This document shows positions 1 through 8,545 of a stretch of DNA of 39,060 bases, one piece after another. A model generated the notes under the pieces. That model had not been told where the DNA came from. It saw only the letters and a program-made list of their open reading frames with translations, and searched no databases. Location: positions 1-39,060 of the forward strand of contig JAADHR010000182.1 in the NCBI GenBank assembly GCA_013151735.1. The letters run 5' to 3'. Position 1 is the stretch's first letter; the number at the start of each line of letters is the position of its first letter. The position numbers were made by a program, and so were the translations under genes. The stretch is from Calditrichota bacterium (GTDB lineage: Bacteria; Zhuqueibacterota; JdFR-76; BMS3Abin05).

Positions 1-247
1 GGGGGGAGGGTCAATAAAAGAAAAGTATCACGTAAAAACACATTATTCAATTGATTGTAACGCGACCCCTTGTTAATGGCAAATTAATTTTTATCACAAC
101 TTGTTGATCTAATTTTGCTGCGAATCATTGTCTGTGTCAGGAATCTTGATTTTTTCAAAACTTTCTATTAAATGATCTGCTGCAAAAAACCATCCCCCTC
201 TATTCAGGGAATTTTGCAGTTGTCACAACATTCGCAAGGGTCGACCA
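1..247. other. non-coding 3' flank of the glycan operon
   Basis: AT-rich sequence downstream of the last gene of the glycan operon. I see no convincing open reading frame, RNA gene or strong terminator hairpin here. The short plus-strand frame beginning near 172 only continues as antisense of the glycosyltransferase gene. Confidence 0.5.
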
Positions 248-2329
248 TCAGATCCCCAAAATGGATTTTGCCAGAATTTCAACATCAAAAAAGGGGGAAT
301 AATTTTTCAAATAAAAAAGCTCGTATTTTTCCTTTTCCAATTCATTCAGATTGTGATCCCGGTACAATTGCACCAGCCCGGTGAGCCCCGGTTTCAAATA
401 GATTTTATGGTGATTTTTTTTGGCCGCCGGAACCATTTCAGCCCCCACAAAACTGATCTTCCCCTCCAGAATATTCCCCAACAGGGGAATTTTCTGCCAG
501 TATTTCAGATTTGCAAAATCACCGGGGAACTCCCCAAGAATGGACACCTCAATCGGAGCTCCCTTTTCAGAAAGAATAGGAATTCTTGAAAGCGGCTTCC
601 GTTTGATCCATCGAAAATAGAAATAGATCGGCCAGAGACAAAGCAGCCCAATGAGTGAAAGGGTTCCGTCGAACAGCCGCTTTAAAATTCGCAGCGGCCC
701 CCGGCCCAGTTTGTAATCAATATCGACCAGAGGAATATCGCCAATGTGGTCGACCGAGGAGCGCCCGATAATCACCTCTGCATCGCTGGCGGCCGTTCGG
801 AAATTGACGTCCAGGCCTTCGGCCTGAGAAATAACCTCCAGAATAAATTCATAATTCAGGCTTTCGGATGAAAAAATAACCTCCTCAATGGCCTCGCTTC
901 GAATAATCCAGGGAAGATTTTCCACGGTCCCCAAAACCGGAACCGAGTAGCTTTCCCCCTGATTCTCCTGGGGGACAACCACCCCCGCAACCTCGTACCC
1001 CTTATCCAATCGCTGACGAAGCCGGTCAATCAGATTCGACAAGGCCGCACCGTGCCCCACCAACACTGTTTTCTTGCGGGCAAGTGAATGTTGAATCGAT
1101 TTTAAAAAGGGGACCTTACCGGATTTTGCGATCAGGTGCAAGGCCAGGCGCCAACCCGGCAGCAAAACCAGCGCGGCCAGTCCCATCGCAAAAACGACCA
1201 CCCGCGAAAACGCAAACTGCTTGAAAAAAAAAGTAAATGTACCGTTAATAATCAATCCCAACAGGGTGGCGCCCAGCGCCCGGGATACGGAGTATTTTTG
1301 CCGCTTGTAGAGATCAAAAAAATAGAAACTGCTCAGCCACACCAACGAGTACACCGCGTCCACAATCAGGTAGCTTTTCAGATGCTGAAGGGATCCAAAG
1401 CGAACCAGCAAACCGAAAACAAGGGCTACACTCAGAAAAAACCAGTCCACAATAGGAAGGGCGAGCTGTTTTAGCAAACGATTCAAAAAGCTTAAACTGC
1501 CCCGAATAGCAATCCCCGTAATTAAAAACCACTGGGGCAAAAACAAATATTTCCCCCTAAAATGTTTCTGGACAAATTGCAGCATTGCCCGGTAAAACAT
1601 CAGGAGCGTATCTTTTTGGCTTTTTCCCGAGCTGGCCCCTTTGTAGTGAATGATCTTCGTCTCGGGAACGTAGTAAATTTTCCACCGGGCATGCTTCACC
1701 CGGTAGCACCAATCCAGATCCTCCCCGTACATGAAAAAACGCTCGTCGAGGGGTCCCACCTGTTCGTACACTTCCCGGCGAAGCATCATAAACGAGCCGG
1801 AAATCGCATCCACCTCGGTGGTTTGCTCCGGATCCAAATAGGTTAAATTGTAGCGACCAAAAAGCCTGCTCCGGGGAAACAGCCGGCCCAGCCCCACCAG
1901 TTTTGTAAACGCCACCCAGGGCGTTGGAAAGCTGCGTCGGCAGGCCAGTTGAAGGGTTCCGTCGGGATTCAGGATCTTGCAGCCAGCCATTCCGGCATCC
2001 GGATGTTTGTCAAAGAACCGAATAAGGGTTTGGAACGTATCCTCCTGAACAATGGTGTCGGGATTCAAAAGCACCAAAAATTTGCCCCGTGCCCGTTTCA
2101 GCGCCTGATTATTCGCGCGCGCAAACCCTACATTTTCCGTATTTTTCAAAAGAATTACGTCTGGAAATTCCCTTTCCACAATCTCCGGACTGCCATCGGA
2201 CGAATGGTTATCCACAACAATGATTTCCGAAGGGATGGATTGGGTGGCTTTTTCAACGGAACGGAGCGTTTGCGATAAAAAATCCCTGACATTGAAATTG
2301 ACAATAATAATGGAAAGCTGAACGTCCAT
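248..2329 (-). CDS. GT2 glycosyltransferase fused to a degenerate sugar-phosphotransferase-like membrane domain
   Basis: 693 residues. Residues 1-240 are a GT-A family 2 glycosyltransferase of the rhamnosyltransferase (WbbL-like) type: IIIVNFN start, VVDNHSSDG, and LLNPDT as the metal-binding region near 90. Hydrophobic segments follow at about 290-400, then a Rossmann-like region (about 420-520) as in WcaJ/WbaP polyprenyl-phosphate sugar transferases, then a C-terminal sugar-transferase domain (545-693) with KRLFDGTLSLIG, NILEGKISFVG and KPGLTGLVQ. In canonical enzymes the Asp-Glu dyad lies in LDELPQLxNVL; here the aligned segment reads YWQKIPLLGNIL, so the dyad is Gln612-Lys613, and the RVG and KFRSM motifs are also missing. 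The GT half looks active; the phosphotransferase half probably is not. ATG start 5 bases after the stop of the preceding gene; last gene of the operon. Confidence 0.85.
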   Translation of the reverse strand: MDVQLSIIIVNFNVRDFLSQTLRSVEKATQSIPSEIIVVDNHSSDGSPEIVEREFPDVILLKNTENVGFARANNQALKRARGKFLVLLNPDTIVQEDTFQTLIRFFDKHPDAGMAGCKILNPDGTLQLACRRSFPTPWVAFTKLVGLGRLFPRSRLFGRYNLTYLDPEQTTEVDAISGSFMMLRREVYEQVGPLDERFFMYGEDLDWCYRVKHARWKIYYVPETKIIHYKGASSGKSQKDTLLMFYRAMLQFVQKHFRGKYLFLPQWFLITGIAIRGSLSFLNRLLKQLALPIVDWFFLSVALVFGLLVRFGSLQHLKSYLIVDAVYSLVWLSSFYFFDLYKRQKYSVSRALGATLLGLIINGTFTFFFKQFAFSRVVVFAMGLAALVLLPGWRLALHLIAKSGKVPFLKSIQHSLARKKTVLVGHGAALSNLIDRLRQRLDKGYEVAGVVVPQENQGESYSVPVLGTVENLPWIIRSEAIEEVIFSSESLNYEFILEVISQAEGLDVNFRTAASDAEVIIGRSSVDHIGDIPLVDIDYKLGRGPLRILKRLFDGTLSLIGLLCLWPIYFYFRWIKRKPLSRIPILSEKGAPIEVSILGEFPGDFANLKYWQKIPLLGNILEGKISFVGAEMVPAAKKNHHKIYLKPGLTGLVQLYRDHNLNELEKEKYELFYLKNYSPFFDVEILAKSILGI

Positions 2330-2334
2330 TCACT

Positions 2335-3132
2335 TTACTCGATTTTCCCAGACAAACTTAGAAACTTTAACTTCCACACCACCCAGGCGGCTTCTCGTAC
2401 AATTTTTTTGGACATTTTTGAATGTCCGATGAAACGATCCACAAAAATGATGGGAATCTCCTTGAGTCGAAATCCCAGTTTCCAGGCCTTAAAATCCATC
2501 TCTATCTGAAAAGCGTAGCCGTCGGAGGTAATTTTGTCCAGATTGATCGCTTCAAGGACCGACCTCCGAAAGCACTTAAATCCGGAGGTGCTGTCCTGAA
2601 TGGGCATTCCTGTAATCCACCGGGTGTACACATTCGCAAAATAACTCAGCATCAAGCGGGATAACGGCCAATTAATCACATTGACGCCCTGAATGTACCG
2701 CGAACCGATCACCAGATCAAAATCCTGAATGGCGTGTAAAAAGCTCGGTATTTCACGCGGATCGTGAGAAAAATCAGCATCCATCTCAAAAATATAATCG
2801 AATTTCCGCTCAATTGCAAATTTGAAGCCGCGAACGTAGGCCGACCCCAATCCCAGTTTTTTCTCGCGAACAATTAATTCGATATTGGGGTGTGTTTGTT
2901 GAAGTTGGCGCACCCGATCGGCCGTTCCATCGGGCGAGTTGTCATCCACGACCAAAATGGACAACCCCCGAATGTTCAGATCCAACACGGAGCGGCAAAT
3001 GAGTTGAATGTTTTGAACTTCGTTGTAGGTCGGAATAACAACCAGTGTTCTCTTTTCACCAATCTGATTATTGATTTCATCAATTTTCTTTTCGTTCGAT
3101 TTGTAGAAGGGATGTGATGCATCAAATTCCAA
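2335..3132 (-). CDS. polyprenol-phosphate mannosyltransferase-like GT2 enzyme (Dpm1 type)
   Basis: 265 residues, soluble. Family-2 glycosyltransferase of the dolichol-phosphate mannose synthase type, which moves mannose or another hexose from a nucleotide sugar to a polyprenyl phosphate on the inner membrane face. Visible motifs are VVIPTYNE, VVDDNSPDGT, EMDADFSHDP (the DAD metal-binding motif) and IGSRY, then DSTSGFKCFRR, all in the usual order. There is no C-terminal membrane segment, as in the Dpm1-only class. No ATG fits the start; a TTG at 3130-3132 has an AAGGAG Shine-Dalgarno seven bases upstream, which decides the start. It could supply the lipid-linked donor used by the DUF2723 membrane protein encoded at the head of the same operon (inference). 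Confidence 0.88.
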   Translation of the reverse strand: MEFDASHPFYKSNEKKIDEINNQIGEKRTLVVIPTYNEVQNIQLICRSVLDLNIRGLSILVVDDNSPDGTADRVRQLQQTHPNIELIVREKKLGLGSAYVRGFKFAIERKFDYIFEMDADFSHDPREIPSFLHAIQDFDLVIGSRYIQGVNVINWPLSRLMLSYFANVYTRWITGMPIQDSTSGFKCFRRSVLEAINLDKITSDGYAFQIEMDFKAWKLGFRLKEIPIIFVDRFIGHSKMSKKIVREAAWVVWKLKFLSLSGKIE

Positions 3133-3155
3133 ACGGATACTCCTTTTTCTGATTC

Positions 3156-4070
3156 CTAGAGCGGATGTTTCTCGTCCAGCTGCTTCTTCAATTCAAGCAA
3201 TTCCTCCTCAACCGACATCAAATAAACCCCCAATTCCTTCTGAGCCTTTTCCACCGATAAGGCGGCATTCATCGGACGGGGAGCCAGTTGTTTTAAATCG
3301 CTTGTCTTTCCACGATGAATAAGCGACTGGTTCAAATTAAAAATCCGGGCTATTTTTAGAGCAAACGAATATCGATCGATTGATTCTCTTCCCGCAAGGT
3401 GAAAAAGCCCGGTGGCCTTTTTCTCGATTGCGACACGGAACGCCTCCGCCAAATTGTCAGCCAGTGTGGGATTTCCAATCTGATCGTCAACAATCGTAAC
3501 CTCCTGATTTTTTTTCAGGGCAGAAATGAGCCACAAAACAAAATTCGGCCGTATGTTTTCACCCGCTCCAAAGAGAGTGGATGTTCGTCCGATAAAATAG
3601 GCTGCTCCGGATTCTTCGATAGCCCATTCTGCGGCCAGCTTGGACCGGGCATAAAATCCCCTGGGATCCGGCGTATCTGTTTCCCGGTAGGGGCCGTTCT
3701 CCCCCGAAAAAACATAATCGGTAGACACGTGGTAAAGCATGGCCCCCACGGCCTTGGCTTCAAGAGCCAGGTTTTCGACTCCAATAACATTAATTTCCCA
3801 ACAGAGGTCCTGGTCGATCTCCGCTCTATCCACATTGGTGTAGGCCGCTGCATTGACAATAACCGTTGGGCGAAATTCCCGGACCACCCGGTGAACGGAG
3901 TCAATCTTCGTAATGTCTATCCGCTGATAAGAAATACGTGTCGAAAACAAGACACTGGGTTCGATACTTGTCCCCAGAATTTCCGAATCGGAGGACTGCT
4001 TTGAAATCTCCCGAACAATTTTTTGACCTAAAAGACCATTGCAACCCACAATTAAATAACGATTTTTCAT
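3156..4070 (-). CDS. rfbD: dTDP-4-dehydrorhamnose reductase
   Basis: 304 residues, an extended short-chain dehydrogenase. RmlD/RfbD reduces dTDP-4-keto-L-rhamnose to dTDP-L-rhamnose with NAD(P)H in the cytoplasm. Seen: N-terminal GCNGLLGQ dinucleotide-binding motif, NAAAYTNVDRAE, STDYVFSG with the catalytic Thr and Asp, YARSK (YxxxK catalytic pair), and GRTSTLFG. Length matches the family (about 290-300). It sits among glycosyltransferases, which supports a rhamnose-containing surface glycan, but rfbA, rfbB and rfbC are not in the window and must be elsewhere. An RfbD-like paralogue acting on another dTDP-sugar cannot be excluded. Confidence 0.88.
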   Translation of the reverse strand: MKNRYLIVGCNGLLGQKIVREISKQSSDSEILGTSIEPSVLFSTRISYQRIDITKIDSVHRVVREFRPTVIVNAAAYTNVDRAEIDQDLCWEINVIGVENLALEAKAVGAMLYHVSTDYVFSGENGPYRETDTPDPRGFYARSKLAAEWAIEESGAAYFIGRTSTLFGAGENIRPNFVLWLISALKKNQEVTIVDDQIGNPTLADNLAEAFRVAIEKKATGLFHLAGRESIDRYSFALKIARIFNLNQSLIHRGKTSDLKQLAPRPMNAALSVEKAQKELGVYLMSVEEELLELKKQLDEKHPL

Positions 4071-4094
4071 GTATGTTTCAGGATACCTCTCCTT

Positions 4095-5066
4095 TTATTC
4101 GACAACAAACAGCTTATTTTTTTGATAGGATTTTAGCGCCTCCTCCACCTGAAGATGGATGCGATCCACTTTTGTCGTGGATTGAAAGGTACAATTCAAC
4201 CCTCCGGTAATATTCCCGTATCGGGCAGATTCCACGGGGTCTTTTGTTTTGAGAAACCGGGAAATAAAACCCGTCGCAAAGGAGTCGCCGCAGCCGGTGG
4301 CATCTACCACTTTGTTCACTTTTAGGGGCTCAAAATAATACACCTCCGGGATACCATCCGACAGGAAAGCCAAAACCGATCCCTTTGAGCCCAGCGTTAT
4401 ATTAATAATATTGTTACTAATTTGAACCAATTCGGTTGCAAATTTTTTGTAATCGTCCACAGTTTCCAGAGCGCGTGCCGCCAGGGTTTCCGCTTCTTTT
4501 TCGTTCATTTGAAGAATATCAGGAAGTTTCACCCAATCCTGCCAGTTTTCCGGTCTTTGGTAAAACCGGGAACCGTCTTCATTCCGCCCAAATGCAAGAC
4601 TGTGAAAATCCACGTACAAATAGCCGGATTTTTCTTCCGCTATTTGCTTGCAGGTTTCATACGTCACCTCGTAGCCAGAGATGAAATTGAGTAAGATAAC
4701 ATCGTTTCCGACAAAAGGCCGAATCAAATCGTACGGCAAAGGAGGCGGAATATAGTTCGACGTTTCTTCCCGATATTCAGGTGTAATGTATTTTAAAATG
4801 ACCTGATTATTTTTTTGGTCGATTTTATGGATCCCGTTGGTGCGAATGTTGGGGAATTTTTCCGTAAGAAGTTCCAAAAACTCGTCGTACACATCGTATC
4901 CAAGATAAAATACGGGTTCCAGAACAGCCTGGTCTCTCAAAATGCCGGCCAAATGGGATAAGGTGTAGTAAATCCCGCCCCACCCGTAAACCGGCTCCCC
5001 TTTGTAAGGGTAGATGGTATCCCTTACCACCGTGCCAATTACCGTAATTTTGATTTTTTCAGACAT
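4095..5066 (-). CDS. PfkB-family carbohydrate kinase
   Basis: 323 residues. Ribokinase-fold kinase: the PfkB signature VDATGCGDSFATGF near the C-terminus carries the catalytic Asp and the anion-hole glycines, and the N-terminal part has GWGGIYYTLSHLAG, equivalent to the GGxxxN substrate-binding motif of the family. The substrate cannot be told from sequence; sugars, nucleosides and heptose phosphate are all possible. The neighbours are glycan genes and purE, so it might provide an activated sugar phosphate (inference). ATG start; the gene ends 24 bases before rfbD and is preceded by purE 74 bases upstream. Confidence 0.82.
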   Translation of the reverse strand: MSEKIKITVIGTVVRDTIYPYKGEPVYGWGGIYYTLSHLAGILRDQAVLEPVFYLGYDVYDEFLELLTEKFPNIRTNGIHKIDQKNNQVILKYITPEYREETSNYIPPPLPYDLIRPFVGNDVILLNFISGYEVTYETCKQIAEEKSGYLYVDFHSLAFGRNEDGSRFYQRPENWQDWVKLPDILQMNEKEAETLAARALETVDDYKKFATELVQISNNIINITLGSKGSVLAFLSDGIPEVYYFEPLKVNKVVDATGCGDSFATGFISRFLKTKDPVESARYGNITGGLNCTFQSTTKVDRIHLQVEEALKSYQKNKLFVVE

Positions 5067-5140
5067 TCACCATTCCTTTCCAGTTCGGGTTATTTCGAGA
5101 ACATGTCTGGCTCATTTCTGATTCTTGAGGTACTATTTTA

Positions 5141-5608
5141 TTACAATTTGGACCCCTTATTACGAAATTCAACAAGTTTGTCCTGTAAATCGGTACGGGA
5201 CAACGCCAATATTTCGGCAGCCAGAACGGCTGCATTAATGGCCCCTGCTTTTCCGATGGCCATGGTGGCTACCGGAATACCCGAGGGCATCTGAACTTCC
5301 GATAAAAGGGCATCCAGTCCGTTCAAAGCGGAATTGGGTAACGGAACACCAATAACCGGACGCGAAGTTTGGGCCGCTATTGCTCCGGGCAGGTGGGCCG
5401 CCATTCCCGCCTGTGCGATAAAAACCTGTACACCCTGTGCTACCGCCTTTTTCAGATATTCGGAAAGCGCCGCTGCATTCCGATGAGCGGACAAAACCTG
5501 AAAATCGTAGGGAATATTAAAATAATCCAGATATTTTTTTGTGTGTGCCGCCATCTCTTCATCCGATGAACTTCCGACAATAATACTGACCAGATACCCG
5601 TTACCCAT
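5141..5608 (-). CDS. purE: N5-carboxyaminoimidazole ribonucleotide mutase (PurE)
   Basis: 155 residues, the normal length for bacterial class I PurE, which moves the carboxylate from N5-CAIR to C4 to give CAIR in purine synthesis. Seen: IIVGSSSDEEMA at the N-terminus (phosphate loop), SAHRNAAAL containing the catalytic His of the SAHR motif, FIAQAGMAAHLPGAIAA and the conserved PVIGVP segment. No purK is next to it, which is unusual; here it lies inside an envelope-glycan operon, 2 bases after a DUF4837 gene. The class II type (direct CO2 use) is less likely from the motifs but not excluded. Confidence 0.92.
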   Translation of the reverse strand: MGNGYLVSIIVGSSSDEEMAAHTKKYLDYFNIPYDFQVLSAHRNAAALSEYLKKAVAQGVQVFIAQAGMAAHLPGAIAAQTSRPVIGVPLPNSALNGLDALLSEVQMPSGIPVATMAIGKAGAINAAVLAAEILALSRTDLQDKLVEFRNKGSKL

Positions 5609-5610
5609 AT

Positions 5611-6654
5611 TTATTTTCCTTTTTGAATATCAACCAACGTTTTAAACGATCTGGCTATCACATCCAACTGCCGCATGAACGGCATTTTTCCATAGAGATC
5701 TTTCGGATCAAAAACAGCACAATCAATAATGTAAATTCGGCTGGTGGGCTCATCATAAAACACATATTCACGGAATGGGCCGCCGGCTATTTTTTCGTTA
5801 TTTTCCCACAATCCATCCACCTGGTAGGCCCGCCTGCCGTTAAAATTGACAATCTTAAATTTTACATATTTCCGATTCACCGTATCTCCGCCATAAAACC
5901 AGGAACCGACAGAATCCCTCTCATTGATAATCCAGTCTTTGGTAATGAGCGAGGGGTTGTCCGTTTCAATCCACCGGACGTAAAGCCAGCGTTCGGGGTA
6001 TCGTCGGCGCAAAAAGACAAAACCCGTATCGGGCGATTCCCAGGCCAGAAAGTAGTCGTGCTGCACACGAACGGTCCACTGGTATTTTTTAAGAAGCTCT
6101 TTTTCCAGCTTTTTATTTTCGTGGCTGGCAAACATTTCCTTCGTCAATTGTTTTACATATTGAGTGTTGTAAATCGAAAAAATTTGTTTCTTAAATCGTT
6201 CAATCTTTTTGGCCAGTGAATCCGTATTCACAGACACCAGGAGCAAAATGGTCTGATCATCCACCCATTGGTTTTCCTTCTTAAAAAGAAAATTTTTTCC
6301 CGCTTTAACGCCCGCCATAATTTGCGGCGACGAAAGACTCTTTCGGACCAGATCGGCAATCGGGCCCTTGGAATCAAGCGTGGCAACAAACATCAGATTT
6401 CGGTGAAGGGTGTATTTATCCAGATCGTCGGGGTTTGAAATATACTTCAAAATAAAATATTTTTCGGGTTGGGGTGTTTCAATGCCTTCACTGAACGCCT
6501 CTTCAAGAGGCTTTTGCACGGCATCCCAAACCGATTGGGGCGCAAATACGTAGATGTCCTGCTCCGGTTCCCTCCCCAGTTCTCTGCGATAACAATTTGC
6601 AGCAAAAAGGGAGAGAACAAGAATTACCAACAAACCATATCGTCTAATTTTCAT
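5611..6654 (-). CDS. DUF4837-like envelope protein, possible lipoprotein
   Basis: 347 residues. The N-terminus is a signal peptide (positive residues, then a hydrophobic stretch to about residue 20) ending at AANC, a weak lipobox, so it may be a lipoprotein anchored at Cys21. The rest resembles DUF4837, a family of unknown function common in Bacteroidetes and relatives: an IYVFAPQSVWDAV start and the later WLYVRWIETDNP region fit that family by memory. The start codon overlaps the stop of the flippase-like gene by four bases (ATGA), so the two are translationally coupled. No catalytic motif is visible and I assign no function. Confidence 0.7.
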   Translation of the reverse strand: MKIRRYGLLVILVLSLFAANCYRRELGREPEQDIYVFAPQSVWDAVQKPLEEAFSEGIETPQPEKYFILKYISNPDDLDKYTLHRNLMFVATLDSKGPIADLVRKSLSSPQIMAGVKAGKNFLFKKENQWVDDQTILLLVSVNTDSLAKKIERFKKQIFSIYNTQYVKQLTKEMFASHENKKLEKELLKKYQWTVRVQHDYFLAWESPDTGFVFLRRRYPERWLYVRWIETDNPSLITKDWIINERDSVGSWFYGGDTVNRKYVKFKIVNFNGRRAYQVDGLWENNEKIAGGPFREYVFYDEPTSRIYIIDCAVFDPKDLYGKMPFMRQLDVIARSFKTLVDIQKGK

Positions 6655-7607
6655 TTTTTCCTCCTGCTTTTTTTCCCGGCAAATAGAAATAAAGCGGCAC
6701 CTGGCAACGATCCGACAATGGTCATCAAATAAGCCAGGAACTCCATCGATGCAGCCAAACCTGCAGAAATGCCGGCTCTCGCAAAAAGCACGACTCCCGA
6801 TTGCTCACGGACACCCAATCCTCCGATGGAAATAGGCAGGCTTGCCAGCAGTGCAATCAAAGGAATGAATAACATGAATGTTTGAAATCCCACGTGAATA
6901 TTCAATGCCAATCCGGCAAAATAATGAATCCCCACCCTAAAAAGCTGAACAAAAAACCCAATGCCCATGAGTTTCAGCAAAACCAATTTGGCATGTTTGA
7001 ATTGATGCACCACTTCGTACAGATCAATCATTTTCTGCACCACAGATTCCGGAAAAAGCCAGACAAACAACGGGTGAAATTTCTTTGCCAGGGGGCGATT
7101 GAAAAACACCGCAAAAATTAAAATCCAAAAGAAAAGCGTAATGAAAAGTACCGGTAAAATGGTTTGTAAATAATTCTCCTTCAGAATCAAAAGTCCTCCG
7201 ATCAGCGACAAAAATGTAAGCATGGTAAATCCGATGAACCGATCGAGAAAAACGGTTGAAATGGCCCCGGCTGTTTTGTCGGTGGATCGGGAAGCGTAGT
7301 AAATGCGAAACACATCCCCGCCCAAATTACTGATAAAAAAATTATTAAAAAAGAGGCCGATAAAATAGAACTCCACAGTTTGGCGGTACGTCAGATCCAT
7401 CCCGCTCTGCCGCATAAGCAGGTACCACTGCAAAGAGCCCAGAAAATTACTGATCAGAAACGACCCGATTCCAACCAGAACCCACCACAGATTGGCCGTT
7501 GATAATTGATTGATAAAATTTTCAACACCAATTCTGGCAAATAAATAATATAAGAGGACACTGCTTACAACGATTTTGAGAAAAAAGAAAACTGTTTTCC
7601 GGTTCAC
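6651..7607 (-). CDS. flippase-like integral membrane protein (LPG synthase TM / UPF0104 family)
   Basis: 318 residues with about eight hydrophobic segments. It belongs to the lysylphosphatidylglycerol-synthase transmembrane family (UPF0104, YbhN-like), shown by the SIGGLGVREQSG motif near 275 and by ISNLGGDVFRIYYA near 95. Members without the soluble transferase domain are often encoded beside lipid-linked glycan enzymes and are thought to be transporters or flippases, but few have a proven role. The start is GTG inside the GTGA overlap with the methyltransferase gene stop, so it is translationally coupled. A positively charged tail (KKSRRKK) lies in the cytoplasm by the positive-inside rule. 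Confidence 0.82.
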   Translation of the reverse strand: MNRKTVFFFLKIVVSSVLLYYLFARIGVENFINQLSTANLWWVLVGIGSFLISNFLGSLQWYLLMRQSGMDLTYRQTVEFYFIGLFFNNFFISNLGGDVFRIYYASRSTDKTAGAISTVFLDRFIGFTMLTFLSLIGGLLILKENYLQTILPVLFITLFFWILIFAVFFNRPLAKKFHPLFVWLFPESVVQKMIDLYEVVHQFKHAKLVLLKLMGIGFFVQLFRVGIHYFAGLALNIHVGFQTFMLFIPLIALLASLPISIGGLGVREQSGVVLFARAGISAGLAASMEFLAYLMTIVGSLPGAALFLFAGKKSRRKK

Positions 7608-8545
7608 ACCACCCTCTTTTGTAAAACGTACAACATTCCCGAACCGTTTCCGGTTATTCCAATAATTCGTGACAGCCAGGCCATCAGAAATCCCCGCAAA
7701 TAAAGAAACGGTGAAACAACCCTCGGTACCTGCAGCCGCCGCATCCGAATTTTTTCGCTGAGAAGTGCGTTATAAAAGTAATCCAACCCGATAGGCTTTT
7801 CCAGAACGATTTTCCATCCGGCAGCCCGCGCGACCTGCCGCATGTGTTTCGGAGAAACATGGAACAAGCGCCGCGGGCTATCCAAAGCCGCCCAATCCTC
7901 CCGATAAAAATAAAAATCCAGTGACCGAATATTGGGGATACCAATGAACACATGCCCCTCATCCTTTAGAAAAACCCGGATTTTTTTCAAAATCTGCACC
8001 GGATTCTGAAACCGAGAAAAGGAATGCCAGAATGTAACGGCGTCAAAATAATCATGATTCCCCTCAGGAAGTTTGTCTATTGAATCAAAAACGGGCAGTC
8101 CCAACGTTTGGTGCGCAAAATTGGCATATTTTGGAATTCGCTCGATTCCCGTTACCTCCCACAAGTGACGGCGCATGGAATAAAGAAAATCCCCGTTCCC
8201 ACAGGAAACATCCAGAATTCTTCCCACACCGGAAATCTTTTCCACCTGTTTTCTCTTCCACGAAATGGCGTATGGATGCACGAAAGCATACAGTTTCTGA
8301 AAAAAATCCTGATGATTGGCTTCGAATTCCAAAAACGGATTCAGAATATCGGTCGGGTAAAATTTGTCCAGATCTTCAGGCAACGGGCGGGGATTCACAA
8401 ACAATGCGCCGCACGAATTGCATCTCTCCAAGCGATAGTTCTTTGCGTAGGGAAACACATAGCGATCAAATGTGTCTAAAAAAAATGTGGCCGCTTGAGC
8501 ACCACAAATAGGACAATCCGTTTGTTCAAATCTCACTCGATCCAA
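7604..8545 (-). CDS. SAM-dependent methyltransferase with N-terminal zinc-ribbon-like cysteines
   Basis: 313 residues. A class I methyltransferase: ILDVSCGNGDF is the SAM-binding motif I, FDAVTFWHSFSRFQNP is motif II/III, and GHVFIGIPN follows. The N-terminus has Cys11-x2-Cys14 and Cys42-x2-Cys45 (CPICG, CNSCG), a small zinc-ribbon seen in many sugar or polyketide methyltransferases. The acceptor is unknown; position between glycosyltransferase and flippase genes suggests a glycan or lipid-linked sugar. The start is TTG at 8543-8545, supported by a GGAAGGG Shine-Dalgarno eight bases upstream, and overlaps the preceding gene by 13 bases. Confidence 0.85.
   Translation of the reverse strand: MDRVRFEQTDCPICGAQAATFFLDTFDRYVFPYAKNYRLERCNSCGALFVNPRPLPEDLDKFYPTDILNPFLEFEANHQDFFQKLYAFVHPYAISWKRKQVEKISGVGRILDVSCGNGDFLYSMRRHLWEVTGIERIPKYANFAHQTLGLPVFDSIDKLPEGNHDYFDAVTFWHSFSRFQNPVQILKKIRVFLKDEGHVFIGIPNIRSLDFYFYREDWAALDSPRRLFHVSPKHMRQVARAAGWKIVLEKPIGLDYFYNALLSEKIRMRRLQVPRVVSPFLYLRGFLMAWLSRIIGITGNGSGMLYVLQKRVV

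Noticed and set aside
3399-4004. Plus-strand open frame of about 201 codons
   Set aside because: Antisense to rfbD; a shadow frame.
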